NCBI GenBank assembly: GCA_963835215.1
Contig: CAWIES010000001.1
Location: forward strand, 347,483-411,482
Source: Roseiarcus sp963835215
GTDB taxonomy: Bacteria; Pseudomonadota; Alphaproteobacteria; Rhizobiales; Beijerinckiaceae
Reading direction: 5' to 3'
DNA: 64,000 nt
Below are positions 29,298 to 37,240 of this stretch, piece after piece (within the stretch, counting starts at the first letter, position 1; every line of letters begins with the position of its first letter). The translations under genes were made by a program, and so were the position numbers. Below the pieces are notes generated by a model. That model was not told the DNA's origin. It worked only from the letters and a program-made list of their open reading frames with translations, and ran no database searches.

Positions 29298-32060
29298 TTG
29301 CGTCAGGAATCCCCAAAGTTGAGCGACCCAATCGATCAGCGGCCGGCCCCCGGTCGGCCCGCCGACATCAAGCCTGTCTCCATTCTCGATGAAATGAAGC
29401 GCAGCTATCTCGATTACGCGATGAGCGTGATCGTCAGCCGCGCGCTGCCCGACGTGCGCGATGGGCTGAAGCCGGTGCATCGGCGCATTCTCTACGCGAT
29501 GCGAGAGCTCGGGTTCACGCCCGACAAGAGCTACAACAAGTCTGCGCGCACCGTCGGCGAGACGATGGGCAAATACCATCCGCACGGCAATCTCGCGATC
29601 TACGACGCGCTGGTGCGCATGGCGCAAGACTTCTCGATGCGCGTGCCGCTGATCGACGGCCAGGGCAATTTCGGCTCGGTCGATGGCGATCCGCCGGCCG
29701 CCGATCGTTACACCGAGGCCAAGCTCCACAAGGTCGCGATGGCGATGCTCGACGATCTCGATCTCGACACCGTCGATTTTAGGCCCAACTACGACGAGAA
29801 GGAGCTTGAGCCGAGCGTCTTGCCGGCGAAGTTCCCCAATCTGCTGGTCAATGGCGCGGGCGGCATCGCGGTGGGCATGGCGACCAACATTCCGCCCCAC
29901 AATCTCGGCGAGGCGATCGACGCGGTGTTTGCGTTGATGGACAAGCCGGACATTTCGCTCGAAGAGCTGATGGAGATCATTCCCGGCCCCGATTTTCCGA
30001 CCGGCGGGGCGATCCTTGGCCGCGGCGGCATTCGCGCCGCCTACGCGACCGGGCGCGGCTCGATCGTCATGCGCGCCAAGGTCGCGGTCGAGGAGCTGCG
30101 CAAGGACCGCGAGGCGCTGATCGTCAGCGAAATTCCCTATCAGGTGAACAAGGCGACGCTGATCGAGAAGATCGCCGAGCTGGTGCGCGAGAAGCGCGTC
30201 GAGGGCATCTCGGACCTGCGCGATGAATCCGATCGCGACGGCATGCGCATCGTCATCGAGATCAAGCGCGACGCGGTCGCCGACGTCGTGCTCAACCAGC
30301 TTTGGCGCTTCACCCAGATGCAGGCGAGCTTCGGCGCCAACATGATTGCGCTGAACGGCGGTCGGCCGGAAATGCTGACGCTGAAGGACATGCTGACCGC
30401 CTTCCTCGAATTCCGCGAAACGGTGGTGACGCGGCGCACAAAGTTCCTGCTGACCAAGGCGCGCGACGGCGCGCATGTTCAGGTCGGTCTCGCCATTGCG
30501 GTCGCCAATATCGACGAGGTGATCCGGCTGATCCGCACCTCGCCCGATCAGGCCGCCGCCCGCGTCGCGTTGATGTCGCGCGCCTGGCCGGCGCGCGACA
30601 TGGCGCCGCTGATCGCGTTGATCGCCGACCCGCGCCACGCGCTCGCCGAGGACGGGACGATGCGCCTCTCCGAAGCGCAGGCGCGCGCCATTCTCGAATT
30701 GCGCCTCGCCCGCCTGACCGGGCTCGGGCGCGACGAGATCGCCGAGGCGCTGAACAAGCTCGCCGTCGAAATTGCCGACTATCTCGACATCCTGGGCTCG
30801 CGCGCGCGCCTAATGGGCATCATCCGCGACGAACTGAGCGCGGTCAGAAGCGCTTTCGCCTCGCCGCGCCTCACCGAGATCCTCGACAGCGACTCGGACA
30901 TGGAAGACGAGGATCTGATCCAGCGCGAGGACATGGTCGTGCTGGTGAGCCACGCCGGCTACATCAAGCGCGTGCCGCTCTCGACCTATCGCGCCCAGCG
31001 GCGCGGCGGCAAGGGACGCTCGGGCATGGCGACGCGCGAGGAGGATTTCGTCGCGCGTCTGTTCGTCGCCTCGACCCATCAGCCGGTGCTGTTCTTCTCT
31101 TCGAAGGGCCAGGTCTACAAAGAAAAGGTCTGGCGACTGCCGCTTGCGGCGCCCCAATCGCGCGGCAAGGCGCTGGTCAATCTGCTGCCGCTCGAGGCGG
31201 GCGAACGCATCAGCACGATCATGCCATTGCCGGAGGACGAGGCGAGCTGGGAGAAGCTCGACGTGATGTTCGCGACCACCGGCGGCACGGTCCGGCGCAA
31301 CAAGCTCTCCGACTTCGCGCAGGTCAACCGCGCCGGCAAGATTGCGATGAAGCTCAACGAGGGCGAGCACATCGTCGACGTGCAGATCTGCTCGGAGAAG
31401 GACGACGTGCTGCTGACGACCGGGCTCGGTCAATGCATCCGCTTCGCGGTCGACGACGTGCGCGTGTTCAAGGGCCGCGATTCGACCGGCGTGCGCGGCG
31501 TCAGCCTCGCTGATGACGACACCGTCATCTCGCTGGCGATTCTCAGGCCGTTCGAGGCGAGCGGCGAGGAGCGCGTCGCCTATTTGAAGATGCGCCGCGC
31601 GATGGCGGGCGAGATCGGCGAGGAGCCGAACGGGAACGGCGACGGCGAAGCGGAGGGCGAGGTCGTGGCGGGCGACGCCTCGCTGTCGCCTGAACGTTAT
31701 GCGCAGATGTCGGCCGCCGAACAGACGATCCTTACCGTCTCCGCCAAGGGCTACGGCAAGCGCACCTCCTCGTTCGCGTACCGGGCGACCGGGCGCGGCG
31801 GCAAGGGCATCGTCGCCATGGCGGTCAATGCGCGCAACGGCAATCTGGTCGCCTCGTTCCCGGTCGAGGAGGGCGACGAGATCATGCTGGTCACCGACGG
31901 GGGCCAACTCATCCGCTGCCCGGTCAGCGGCATCCGCGTCGCGGGGCGCAACACGCAAGGGGTGATCGTGTTCGACACCGCCGAGCGCGAGCGCGTCGTC
32001 TCGGTCGAACGCATCTCCGAGCCCGACGCCGAGGAAGAGGCGAGCGAGACGGGGGATTGA
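29298..32060 (+). CDS. gyrA: DNA gyrase subunit A
   Basis: A type II topoisomerase subunit that breaks and rejoins DNA. 920 residues. The active-site tyrosine is Tyr138 (RYTEAKL), and the C-terminal beta-pinwheel has the GyrA box QRRGGKG, which separates it from ParC. The quinolone-determining region reads KYHPHGNLAIYDAL, with Asn98 and Leu99 where E. coli has Asp82 and Ser83. No ATG is in frame: the start is TTG 29298 or TTG 29319. A long Glu/Gly-rich insert (about 780-800) and an acidic tail finish the protein. Confidence 0.96.
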   Translation: MRQESPKLSDPIDQRPAPGRPADIKPVSILDEMKRSYLDYAMSVIVSRALPDVRDGLKPVHRRILYAMRELGFTPDKSYNKSARTVGETMGKYHPHGNLAIYDALVRMAQDFSMRVPLIDGQGNFGSVDGDPPAADRYTEAKLHKVAMAMLDDLDLDTVDFRPNYDEKELEPSVLPAKFPNLLVNGAGGIAVGMATNIPPHNLGEAIDAVFALMDKPDISLEELMEIIPGPDFPTGGAILGRGGIRAAYATGRGSIVMRAKVAVEELRKDREALIVSEIPYQVNKATLIEKIAELVREKRVEGISDLRDESDRDGMRIVIEIKRDAVADVVLNQLWRFTQMQASFGANMIALNGGRPEMLTLKDMLTAFLEFRETVVTRRTKFLLTKARDGAHVQVGLAIAVANIDEVIRLIRTSPDQAAARVALMSRAWPARDMAPLIALIADPRHALAEDGTMRLSEAQARAILELRLARLTGLGRDEIAEALNKLAVEIADYLDILGSRARLMGIIRDELSAVRSAFASPRLTEILDSDSDMEDEDLIQREDMVVLVSHAGYIKRVPLSTYRAQRRGGKGRSGMATREEDFVARLFVASTHQPVLFFSSKGQVYKEKVWRLPLAAPQSRGKALVNLLPLEAGERISTIMPLPEDEASWEKLDVMFATTGGTVRRNKLSDFAQVNRAGKIAMKLNEGEHIVDVQICSEKDDVLLTTGLGQCIRFAVDDVRVFKGRDSTGVRGVSLADDDTVISLAILRPFEASGEERVAYLKMRRAMAGEIGEEPNGNGDGEAEGEVVAGDASLSPERYAQMSAAEQTILTVSAKGYGKRTSSFAYRATGRGGKGIVAMAVNARNGNLVASFPVEEGDEIMLVTDGGQLIRCPVSGIRVAGRNTQGVIVFDTAERERVVSVERISEPDAEEEASETGD

Positions 32061-32084
32061 GGGACGGTTTCGGCGATGTCCTCG

Positions 32085-32194
32085 TCCTTCGAGACGCCTG
32101 CTTGCGCAGGCTCCTCAGGATGAGGACATTGTTTTAGCCTCGACCTAACCGCCTCATCCTGAGGAGCGCCGCGTCAGCGGCGCGTCTCGAAGGA
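32085..32194. repeat. Inverted pair of intergenic repeats
   Basis: Two copies of one unit in opposite orientation. Unit 32152-32194 opens with CCTCATCCTGAGGAGC and ends with GTCTCGAAGGA around a GCCGCG hairpin. Unit 32085-32125 is its reverse complement with a different central stem (GCCTGC ... GCAGGC). A second pair lies at 50542-50677. Confidence 0.85.
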
Positions 32195-32211
32195 GGAGGG
32201 GCGCGCCCGCC

Positions 32212-32727
32212 TTAGGCCGCCGCCCGCGTCAGGCTCGCTTCGATCGTTGGCGGCCGCCTGAGGGTTTGCAGGACGACGCAGTAGCGCTCGGTGAGTTTCA
32301 GCAACGTGTCGAGCTGTTCCTGCGTCGCATCGGTGTCGAGCGCGAAGCTCAGGCGAATATCGGTAAAGCCGACCGGAGCATCTTTGGCGACCCCGAGCGT
32401 GCCGCGAAAATCGACGTCGCCCTCGGCGCTGACCCGGCCCGAGCGCAGCGAGACGCCGATCGCGGTCGCCACCGCCTTCAGCGTGACGCCGGCGCAGGCG
32501 ACCAGCGCCTCCAGCAGCATATCGCCGGAGCAGAGTTCGAGGCCGCTGCCGCCGGTCGCCGGGTGCAGACCCGCCGCCGCGATCGCGCGCCCGGTCTCGA
32601 CCTTGCAGGCGAGCGAGGCCGCGTCGAGCGTACCCTGCGCGCGCAGGGTTACCTTGGCGGCGTCGGGCTCGGCCCGGTAGCGGTCTTTCAGCGGCGCCTG
32701 GAGCGCCCGCAGGTCTTCGCCATTCAT
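32212..32727 (-). CDS. OsmC/Ohr-family protein
   Basis: 171 residues of the OsmC fold, thiol peroxidases that reduce organic hydroperoxides. Two conserved cysteines appear in ALVACAGVTL and ERYCVVLQTL, at about the family spacing. The start ATG 32727 was chosen because MNGEDLRALQ begins the conserved region. Hydrophobic segments between the cysteines are typical. Whether the enzyme acts on fatty-acid peroxides is not shown. Confidence 0.85.
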   Translation of the reverse strand: MNGEDLRALQAPLKDRYRAEPDAAKVTLRAQGTLDAASLACKVETGRAIAAAGLHPATGGSGLELCSGDMLLEALVACAGVTLKAVATAIGVSLRSGRVSAEGDVDFRGTLGVAKDAPVGFTDIRLSFALDTDATQEQLDTLLKLTERYCVVLQTLRRPPTIEASLTRAAA

Positions 32728-32823
32728 GGTCTCGTTCTCCTTGGAGCGGCAGTTTGGCGTGAGCCGCGGCGGCGGCGCAAGCGGGCTCTTGCCCGCCGGG
32801 CGGGCGCGGGCTACGCCTTGGCG

Positions 32824-33327
32824 ATGGCGCGCACCGCATTCTATTCGGGCTCGTTCGACCCGATCACCAACGGCCATCTCGACGTGATCGCCAGCGCCGC
32901 GGCGCTATGCGACCGGCTGACGATCGGCGTTGGCGACAATCCCAGCAAACTCGGCCTGTTCACCGTCGAGGAGCGGCTCGGGCTGATCCGCGCCGCCGCA
33001 GCGCCCGTGCTGGCGGGCGCGCACTGCGCGCTTGACGTCGTCGCTTTTGCCGGGCTGGCGATCGAGGCCGCGCGCGCCGCTGGCGCTTCGATCATCGTGC
33101 GGGGCCTGCGCGACTCGACCGACTTCGACTTCGAGATGCAGATGGCCGGCATGAACTGCGCGATGGCGCCGACGATCCAGACCGTGTTCGTGCCGGCTTC
33201 CTCGCCGGTGCGCCCGATCACGGCGACGCTGGTGCGCCAGATCGCCGCCATGGGCGGCGACGTCAGCGCCTTCGCGCCGCAGAACGTGGTCGCCGCGCTG
33301 AAAGCGAAGTTCGCCGCGGGCGGCTGA
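32824..33327 (+). CDS. coaD: Phosphopantetheine adenylyltransferase
   Basis: Joins ATP to 4'-phosphopantetheine to give dephospho-CoA. 167 residues. The ATP-binding T/HxGH motif TNGH (15-18) sits in GSFDPITNGHLD, and the C-terminal ASSPVRPITATLVRQIA carries the usual SxTLVRxIA signature, here with an extra insertion. Its start is 96 bases from the divergent OsmC gene. Confidence 0.94.
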   Translation: MARTAFYSGSFDPITNGHLDVIASAAALCDRLTIGVGDNPSKLGLFTVEERLGLIRAAAAPVLAGAHCALDVVAFAGLAIEAARAAGASIIVRGLRDSTDFDFEMQMAGMNCAMAPTIQTVFVPASSPVRPITATLVRQIAAMGGDVSAFAPQNVVAALKAKFAAGG

Positions 33328-33370
33328 GCGCCGGCGTGATTTCAGGCGGCGACGAACGCCCGGCAGCGGC

Positions 33371-33889
33371 TCAGGACTTCGAAATCGACTTGATGTAGGC
33401 GACGACGCGCGCGATGTCCTGGCCGGTCATTCGCCCGACCGGACCGCTGGCGTAGGTCTCCATCAGGATCTTGCCGTCGGGCGCCAGGAGGAAAGCCGTC
33501 GGCTGCAGAATGGGGCGCCCGCCATGCTCGCCGACGAAGGCGCCGGTCGCCGCGACGACGGGCGCGACCGAGGCGCTGTGACCAAGCGGAAAGCCGAGAT
33601 GGAGCTTGGCGGCAAGCGCTGCGGTCGTCGGCTCGTCATCGACGGAAAAGGCGACGACTTTGACGCCGAGCTCAGCGAATTTGGCGCTCTCGGCCTGCAG
33701 AGACGCAAGCTGATCGTTGCAGAAGGGGCACCAGTGGCCGCGATAGATCGCCACCACGCCGAAAGCGCCGGCGAGGTCGCGCGGTAGGCGGATCGTTCCG
33801 CCGCCGACCGCCGCGATTTCGAGATCGGGGAAGACATGATTGTTTTCGAGCAACGACACGGGAGACCTCGCAAAGCTGGACTGGCGCAT
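33371..33889 (-). CDS. Peroxiredoxin-like (AhpC/TSA) protein
   Basis: 172 residues of the thioredoxin-fold peroxiredoxin family. The active-site motif GHWCPFCNDQL has Cys54 and Cys57. The spacing of CxxC after GHW is like thioredoxin-like peroxiredoxins (PrxQ/AhpC-like), reducing hydroperoxides. No signal peptide is seen. It is divergent from a TetR gene, with a palindromic operator between them. Confidence 0.85.
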   Translation of the reverse strand: MRQSSFARSPVSLLENNHVFPDLEIAAVGGGTIRLPRDLAGAFGVVAIYRGHWCPFCNDQLASLQAESAKFAELGVKVVAFSVDDEPTTAALAAKLHLGFPLGHSASVAPVVAATGAFVGEHGGRPILQPTAFLLAPDGKILMETYASGPVGRMTGQDIARVVAYIKSISKS

Positions 33890-33909
33890 CGTCTTTCGGC
33901 TTGGTAAAA

Positions 33910-33925
33910 TGGACTGTCAAGTCCA
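33910..33925. promoter_or_regulatory. Candidate TetR operator
   Basis: TGGACT-GTCA-AGTCCA is a perfect inverted repeat in the gap between the divergent peroxiredoxin and TetR genes. It lies 37 bases before the TetR start and 21 bases before the peroxiredoxin start, so it could control both. Confidence 0.55.
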
Positions 33926-33961
33926 GTCCCGGAGCGACGACAGTTTTGGAGCGACGACGCC

Positions 33962-34597
33962 GTGGCGCAAAATCGTGCGAAAGATTCTTCGAAATCACGT
34001 CGCCGTCTGACTGCGAAAGGCGCCGCGACGCGGCTGAGGATCGTCGAGGCGGCTGCGGCGCTGGTTTACGCCGCAGGGGCCGGGCGCCTCAATCTTGACG
34101 AAGTGATGGCCGCCTGCGGCGCCAGCAAATCCCAGCTCTATCACTATTTCGCCGATAAGGAGGCGCTGATCGAGGAGGTGATCGCGTTTCAGACCCAGCA
34201 TGTCTTGGCGGTCAACGTCGCTCACCTCGAAACGCTGGATTCGTTTGCGTCGCTGCGTCGCTGGCGCGACGACCTCATCGAGCGCAATCGCGCCTCGGGC
34301 GGGTTCGGCGGCTGTCCGATTGGCGCGCTGGCCGACGAACTGGCAAAAGTCTCGCCCTCGGCGCGCGAGCGCCTGGCCGGCGGCCTCGAAGCCTGGGCCG
34401 CGCGCATCGAGCGCGCCCTGCGCGCGATGAAGGCGAAGGGTCTGCTCGACACCGCCGCCAGGCCCAAAGAGCTTTCGCTCGCCGTACTCGCGGCGATCCA
34501 GGGCGGATTGCTGCTGGCCAAGGTGAGCCGCGCCTCGCGCCCGCTGGAGCTTGCTTTCGACATGGCGCTAGACCACGTGGCGCGCCACGCGACCTAA
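33962..34597 (+). CDS. TetR-family regulator
   Basis: 211 residues. The N-terminal helix-turn-helix (about 22-65) includes RIVEAAAALVYAAGAGRLNLDEVMAACGASKSQLYHYFADKEAL, the TetR/AcrR signature. The C-terminal ligand domain has a helical pattern and CPIGALADELAKVSP, close to the TetR_C_11-like type. No ligand can be named. It is divergent from the peroxiredoxin, which is its likely target. Confidence 0.88.
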   Translation: MAQNRAKDSSKSRRRLTAKGAATRLRIVEAAAALVYAAGAGRLNLDEVMAACGASKSQLYHYFADKEALIEEVIAFQTQHVLAVNVAHLETLDSFASLRRWRDDLIERNRASGGFGGCPIGALADELAKVSPSARERLAGGLEAWAARIERALRAMKAKGLLDTAARPKELSLAVLAAIQGGLLLAKVSRASRPLELAFDMALDHVARHAT

Positions 34598-34671
34598 CCG
34601 GGCGCGCTCGCCTTGCCTCGCGCGCCCGCCCCCTCTATGGCAGGGGCTCGCAATTGCCTCGCAGGACCGAA

Positions 34672-35160
34672 ATGGCTGAATCTCAGCGCGCCCATACCGT
34701 CGCGCCCCAGTTGCAAGGGGCGCGCTTTCTCATCGTCGAAGCGCGCTACTACGATGGAATCGGCGCCCTGCTGCTTGAAGGCGCGCGCGCCGCGTTCGAG
34801 GCCGCGGGCGCGTCGGCCGAAGTTGTGCGGGTGCCGGGCGCGCTCGAAATCCCCGCCGGAATCGCGATCGCGCTGGAACTCGCCAGCGCCGACGGGCGCC
34901 CTTACGAGGGCGCGGTGGCGCTGGGCTGCGTCATTCGCGGCGAGACCTATCATTTCGAGATCGTCGCGGGGGAATCGGCGCGCGCGCTGATGGACATGGC
35001 GGTTGCGCGCCGGCTCGCGCTCGGCAACGGCATTCTGACCGTCGATACGTCCGCCCAGGCCGAGGAGCGCGCCGACCCCAAGCGCGGCGACAAGGGGGGC
35101 GACGCCGCGCGCGCCGCCCTGACGCTGGCCGCACTCAAGCGCGGCGGCGCGCCCAAATGA
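34672..35160 (+). CDS. ribH: 6,7-dimethyl-8-ribityllumazine synthase
   Basis: The penultimate riboflavin step: condenses the pyrimidine dione with dihydroxybutanone phosphate. 162 residues. ARYYDGIGALLLEGA opens, VPGALEIPAGIA is the substrate loop, GCVIRGETYHFEIVAGESARALMD carries the phosphate-binding and catalytic histidine region, and GNGILTVDT follows. Its TGA overlaps the nusB start by four bases. Confidence 0.95.
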   Translation: MAESQRAHTVAPQLQGARFLIVEARYYDGIGALLLEGARAAFEAAGASAEVVRVPGALEIPAGIAIALELASADGRPYEGAVALGCVIRGETYHFEIVAGESARALMDMAVARRLALGNGILTVDTSAQAEERADPKRGDKGGDAARAALTLAALKRGGAPK

Positions 35161-35621
35161 GCAAGGCCGACCGTCGCGCCGCTGCAAGGCTCGCCGCAGC
35201 GCAGGCGCTGTACGAAATGGAAGTCGCCGATAAGGGCCTCGCCGACATTCTCGCCGAATTCGAAACCCATTGGATCGGCCGCGAGGTCGAGGGCGATCAG
35301 TACAATCAAGCCGAAGTCGCGTTCTTTCGCGACATCGTCTCGGGCGTGCTGAACGATCAGGTCGCGATCGACCGCGGCCTCGACGAGGCGCTGGCCAAGA
35401 GCTGGCCGTTGAAGCGCATCGAGGCGGTGATGCGCGCGATCCTGCGCGCCGCATTTTACGAACTCAAGGGCCGCCCGGACGTGCCCGCGCGCGTGGTCGT
35501 CGCCGAATACGTCGATGTCGCCGCCGCCTTCTTCGGCCCCGAGGAGAGCGGCATGATCAACGCCGTGCTCGATGCGTTGGCGCGCGAAACGCGGCCGGCG
35601 GAGTTTGTCGCGCGCGCTTGA
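35157..35621 (+). CDS. nusB: Transcription antitermination factor NusB
   Basis: 154 residues, an all-helical RNA-binding protein needed with NusE for rRNA transcription. AARLAAAQALYEMEVADKG (about 7-25) is the helix-1 signature, and the C-terminal ARVVVAEYVDVAAAFFGPEESGMINAVLDAL is the family's most conserved stretch. The ATG at 35157 overlaps the end of ribH, so the two are translationally coupled. The thiL gene that often follows nusB is absent. Confidence 0.94.
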   Translation: MSKADRRAAARLAAAQALYEMEVADKGLADILAEFETHWIGREVEGDQYNQAEVAFFRDIVSGVLNDQVAIDRGLDEALAKSWPLKRIEAVMRAILRAAFYELKGRPDVPARVVVAEYVDVAAAFFGPEESGMINAVLDALARETRPAEFVARA

Positions 35622-35718
35622 CGCAGCGGCGGGGCGGCTTTGCGCCATTGCGCGCTATGCGCGCCGCAACTACCCTGATTCCATTGTTGATTCGTCAGCG
35701 CGTCCGATCTCGCCAAGG

Positions 35719-36117
35719 ATGCGCGGATTGCCAAGCTTCTACTCGGCTGAAGGGCGTCGCGGCCTGATCGAATGGGCCGAGCCGGTGATTTTCGACCGCC
35801 TCTCGTTCGCCTATCGCGCGCGCCTGGGCGAGGGCGCCAACGCTCTCGCAATGGCGCGGCTGCATGCGCGCGTCTGGCGCGCGCTGATCGCCGGCGACGA
35901 GGCGAATTTTGCACGATTTCGCAGCGAACTGATCGGCGCCGTCGAGCGCCTCGGCCTCGATGTCGTCGATCTGGCGCAAGCCGACGCGCAAACCATGGCC
36001 GAACTCTTGGAAATTGTCCTCGCGCGTTTCCAACGGTCGGAACGGTCAGCGACGAGTTACCATCTCGCGCTCATCGAGCTCGGCGAAAAGCTGACGACGC
36101 GCGGCGGCGCGGCTTGA
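35719..36117 (+). CDS. Unknown helical protein, paralogue 1
   Basis: 132 residues from ATG 35719 (MRGLPSFYSAEGRRGL). No family is recognised. It has no signal peptide and is predicted helical. Shared blocks with the next gene are EWAEPVIFDRL, the WRALIAGDxxxFxxxRxEL motif, and ARFQRSERSATSYHLALIELGEKL. Identity by eye is about a third over the whole length. A long in-frame extension from 35572 overlaps the end of nusB and is not used. It may be in the ribH-nusB operon. Function is unknown. Confidence 0.7.
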   Translation: MRGLPSFYSAEGRRGLIEWAEPVIFDRLSFAYRARLGEGANALAMARLHARVWRALIAGDEANFARFRSELIGAVERLGLDVVDLAQADAQTMAELLEIVLARFQRSERSATSYHLALIELGEKLTTRGGAA

Positions 36118-36299
36118 GCGCCGCTCTTTGCGCGCGCGGTCCGCGGCGCGACATACAACGTGATTAAGATTTCGTTGCTTATGAATTGCGCAGCGCATCC
36201 CCCGCGCCTAGTGTGAGTCTCGATGCTCGCGCGGCGAGGCGCCCTTTGTGTTTGGGGCGAGGCGTAGTTCCCTCTGTAAAGAGGCGGAAGGCGTTGGAA

Positions 36300-36686
36300 A
36301 TGCTCGGTGCTGCAGAGGCTTTGGCGGGCATGCTCGAATGGTCGGAGCCGGTCGTCTTCGACTGCCTCCATGATTCCTACGCTCACCGAATCGACAATCA
36401 GGCGCAGGCCGGTGCGCTCGCCCATCGCCACGCGCAGCAATGGCGGGCGCTGATCGCCGGCGACACGCAGCGCTTCGAGACGCTGCGACGTGAATTCGTG
36501 GCGACGCTGGCGGCTGACGGATTCGACAGCTGCATGATCGAGGCCGATGTGCGGGTTCTCTCCGAACTCTATGAGATCGCGATGGCGCGTTTCGGTCGCA
36601 AGGCGCGCATCGCCGAGGCCTATCGCCAGGCGCTGCGCGAAATCGCCGCCCGGCTGGCGCCGGCCGCCAAGCGCGTCGCCGCGTAA
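36300..36686 (+). CDS. Unknown helical protein, paralogue 2
   Basis: 128 residues from ATG 36300 (MLGAAEALAGMLEWSEPVVFD). It aligns end-to-end with the upstream gene: EWSEPVVFDCL, HRHAQQWRALIAGDTQRF, AD then ELYEIAMARFGRKAR, and YRQALREIAARL. The Ala-rich basic tail AKRVAA is unique to it. It could represent a tandem duplication with divergence. Family and role not recognised; a two-component signalling-type helical bundle is only a guess. Confidence 0.7.
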   Translation: MLGAAEALAGMLEWSEPVVFDCLHDSYAHRIDNQAQAGALAHRHAQQWRALIAGDTQRFETLRREFVATLAADGFDSCMIEADVRVLSELYEIAMARFGRKARIAEAYRQALREIAARLAPAAKRVAA

Positions 36687-36730
36687 GCTACTGCGGCGGG
36701 AGCGAGCCGGTTCTCGGCGAAACCAACCGT

Positions 36731-36759
36731 GTCATTGCTTCGCTCGCGCTCGCAATGAC
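36731..36759. repeat. Intergenic palindromic repeat
   Basis: GTCATTGC (36731-36738) and GCAATGAC (36752-36759) flank a spacer of alternating CG-rich bases. The sequence type is a common short dispersed repeat in alphaproteobacteria. It lies between the two converging transcription units. Confidence 0.65.
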
Positions 36760-36796
36760 GACTTTGCTCAATCGCAATGCGCCTCGGCGGCTGTGG

Positions 36797-37240
36797 TCAA
36801 GTCGGCTCGCGCTCAGGCGCGCCGAAGCCGTGCATGCGCGTCGCCCATTGATAGCCGATCAGCGCGCCCTTGATGCGCGGCAGCAACAACAGCGACAGGG
36901 CGGCGGCCATCGCGGCCCAGACCAGCGCGCCCAGCAGCAGCGGCGAGTTCGGCCACCAGTCATCGTCGGTCAGGACGCCGGCGATGACGAAATGGCCGAC
37001 GATCAGCATGGTCAGATAGGCCGGCGCATCGTCGGCGCGCTGGGGCGTCAAGTCCTCGCCGCAAACCGGGCAGGCGTCGACCACCTTGAGATACGCGCGA
37101 TACATGCGCCCCTCACCGCAATTGGGGCAGCGCTGGGCAAAGCCGCGCCGCATTGCAAGCCCGAGCGAGCGCACGTGCGGATCGGCGGGGGAGGCTGTTG
37201 CTTGGCTCGAGGTTACTTGGCTCGAGGTTACTTGGCTCAT
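36797..37240 (-). CDS. DUF983 zinc-ribbon membrane protein
   Basis: 147 residues. Two zinc-ribbon knuckles CPNC (Cys38, Cys41) and CPVC (Cys57, Cys60) precede two hydrophobic segments (about 74-94 and 98-120). The DUF983 family is linked by reports to cytochrome oxidase or stress contexts, but no role is firm. The N-terminus is built of two copies of a five-residue SQVTS unit encoded by a 15-bp DNA repeat. Its ATG overlaps the stop of rnr by four bases, so they share an operon. Confidence 0.85.
   Translation of the reverse strand: MSQVTSSQVTSSQATASPADPHVRSLGLAMRRGFAQRCPNCGEGRMYRAYLKVVDACPVCGEDLTPQRADDAPAYLTMLIVGHFVIAGVLTDDDWWPNSPLLLGALVWAAMAAALSLLLLPRIKGALIGYQWATRMHGFGAPEREPT
37204..37238. 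repeat. 15-bp tandem repeat at the start of the DUF983 gene
   Basis: GGCTCGAGGTTACTT occurs at 37204-37218 and 37219-37233, then a partial GGCTC. It encodes the SQVTS repeats of the DUF983 protein and is in frame (15 bases). Confidence 0.85.

Noticed and set aside
29277..30638. 453-codon open frame opposite gyrA
   Set aside because: Antisense shadow of the gyrA frame with no recognisable domain.
36160..36185. CtrA-like site in the gap between the two paralogues
   Set aside because: TTAAGATTTCGTTGC has only one good half-site.
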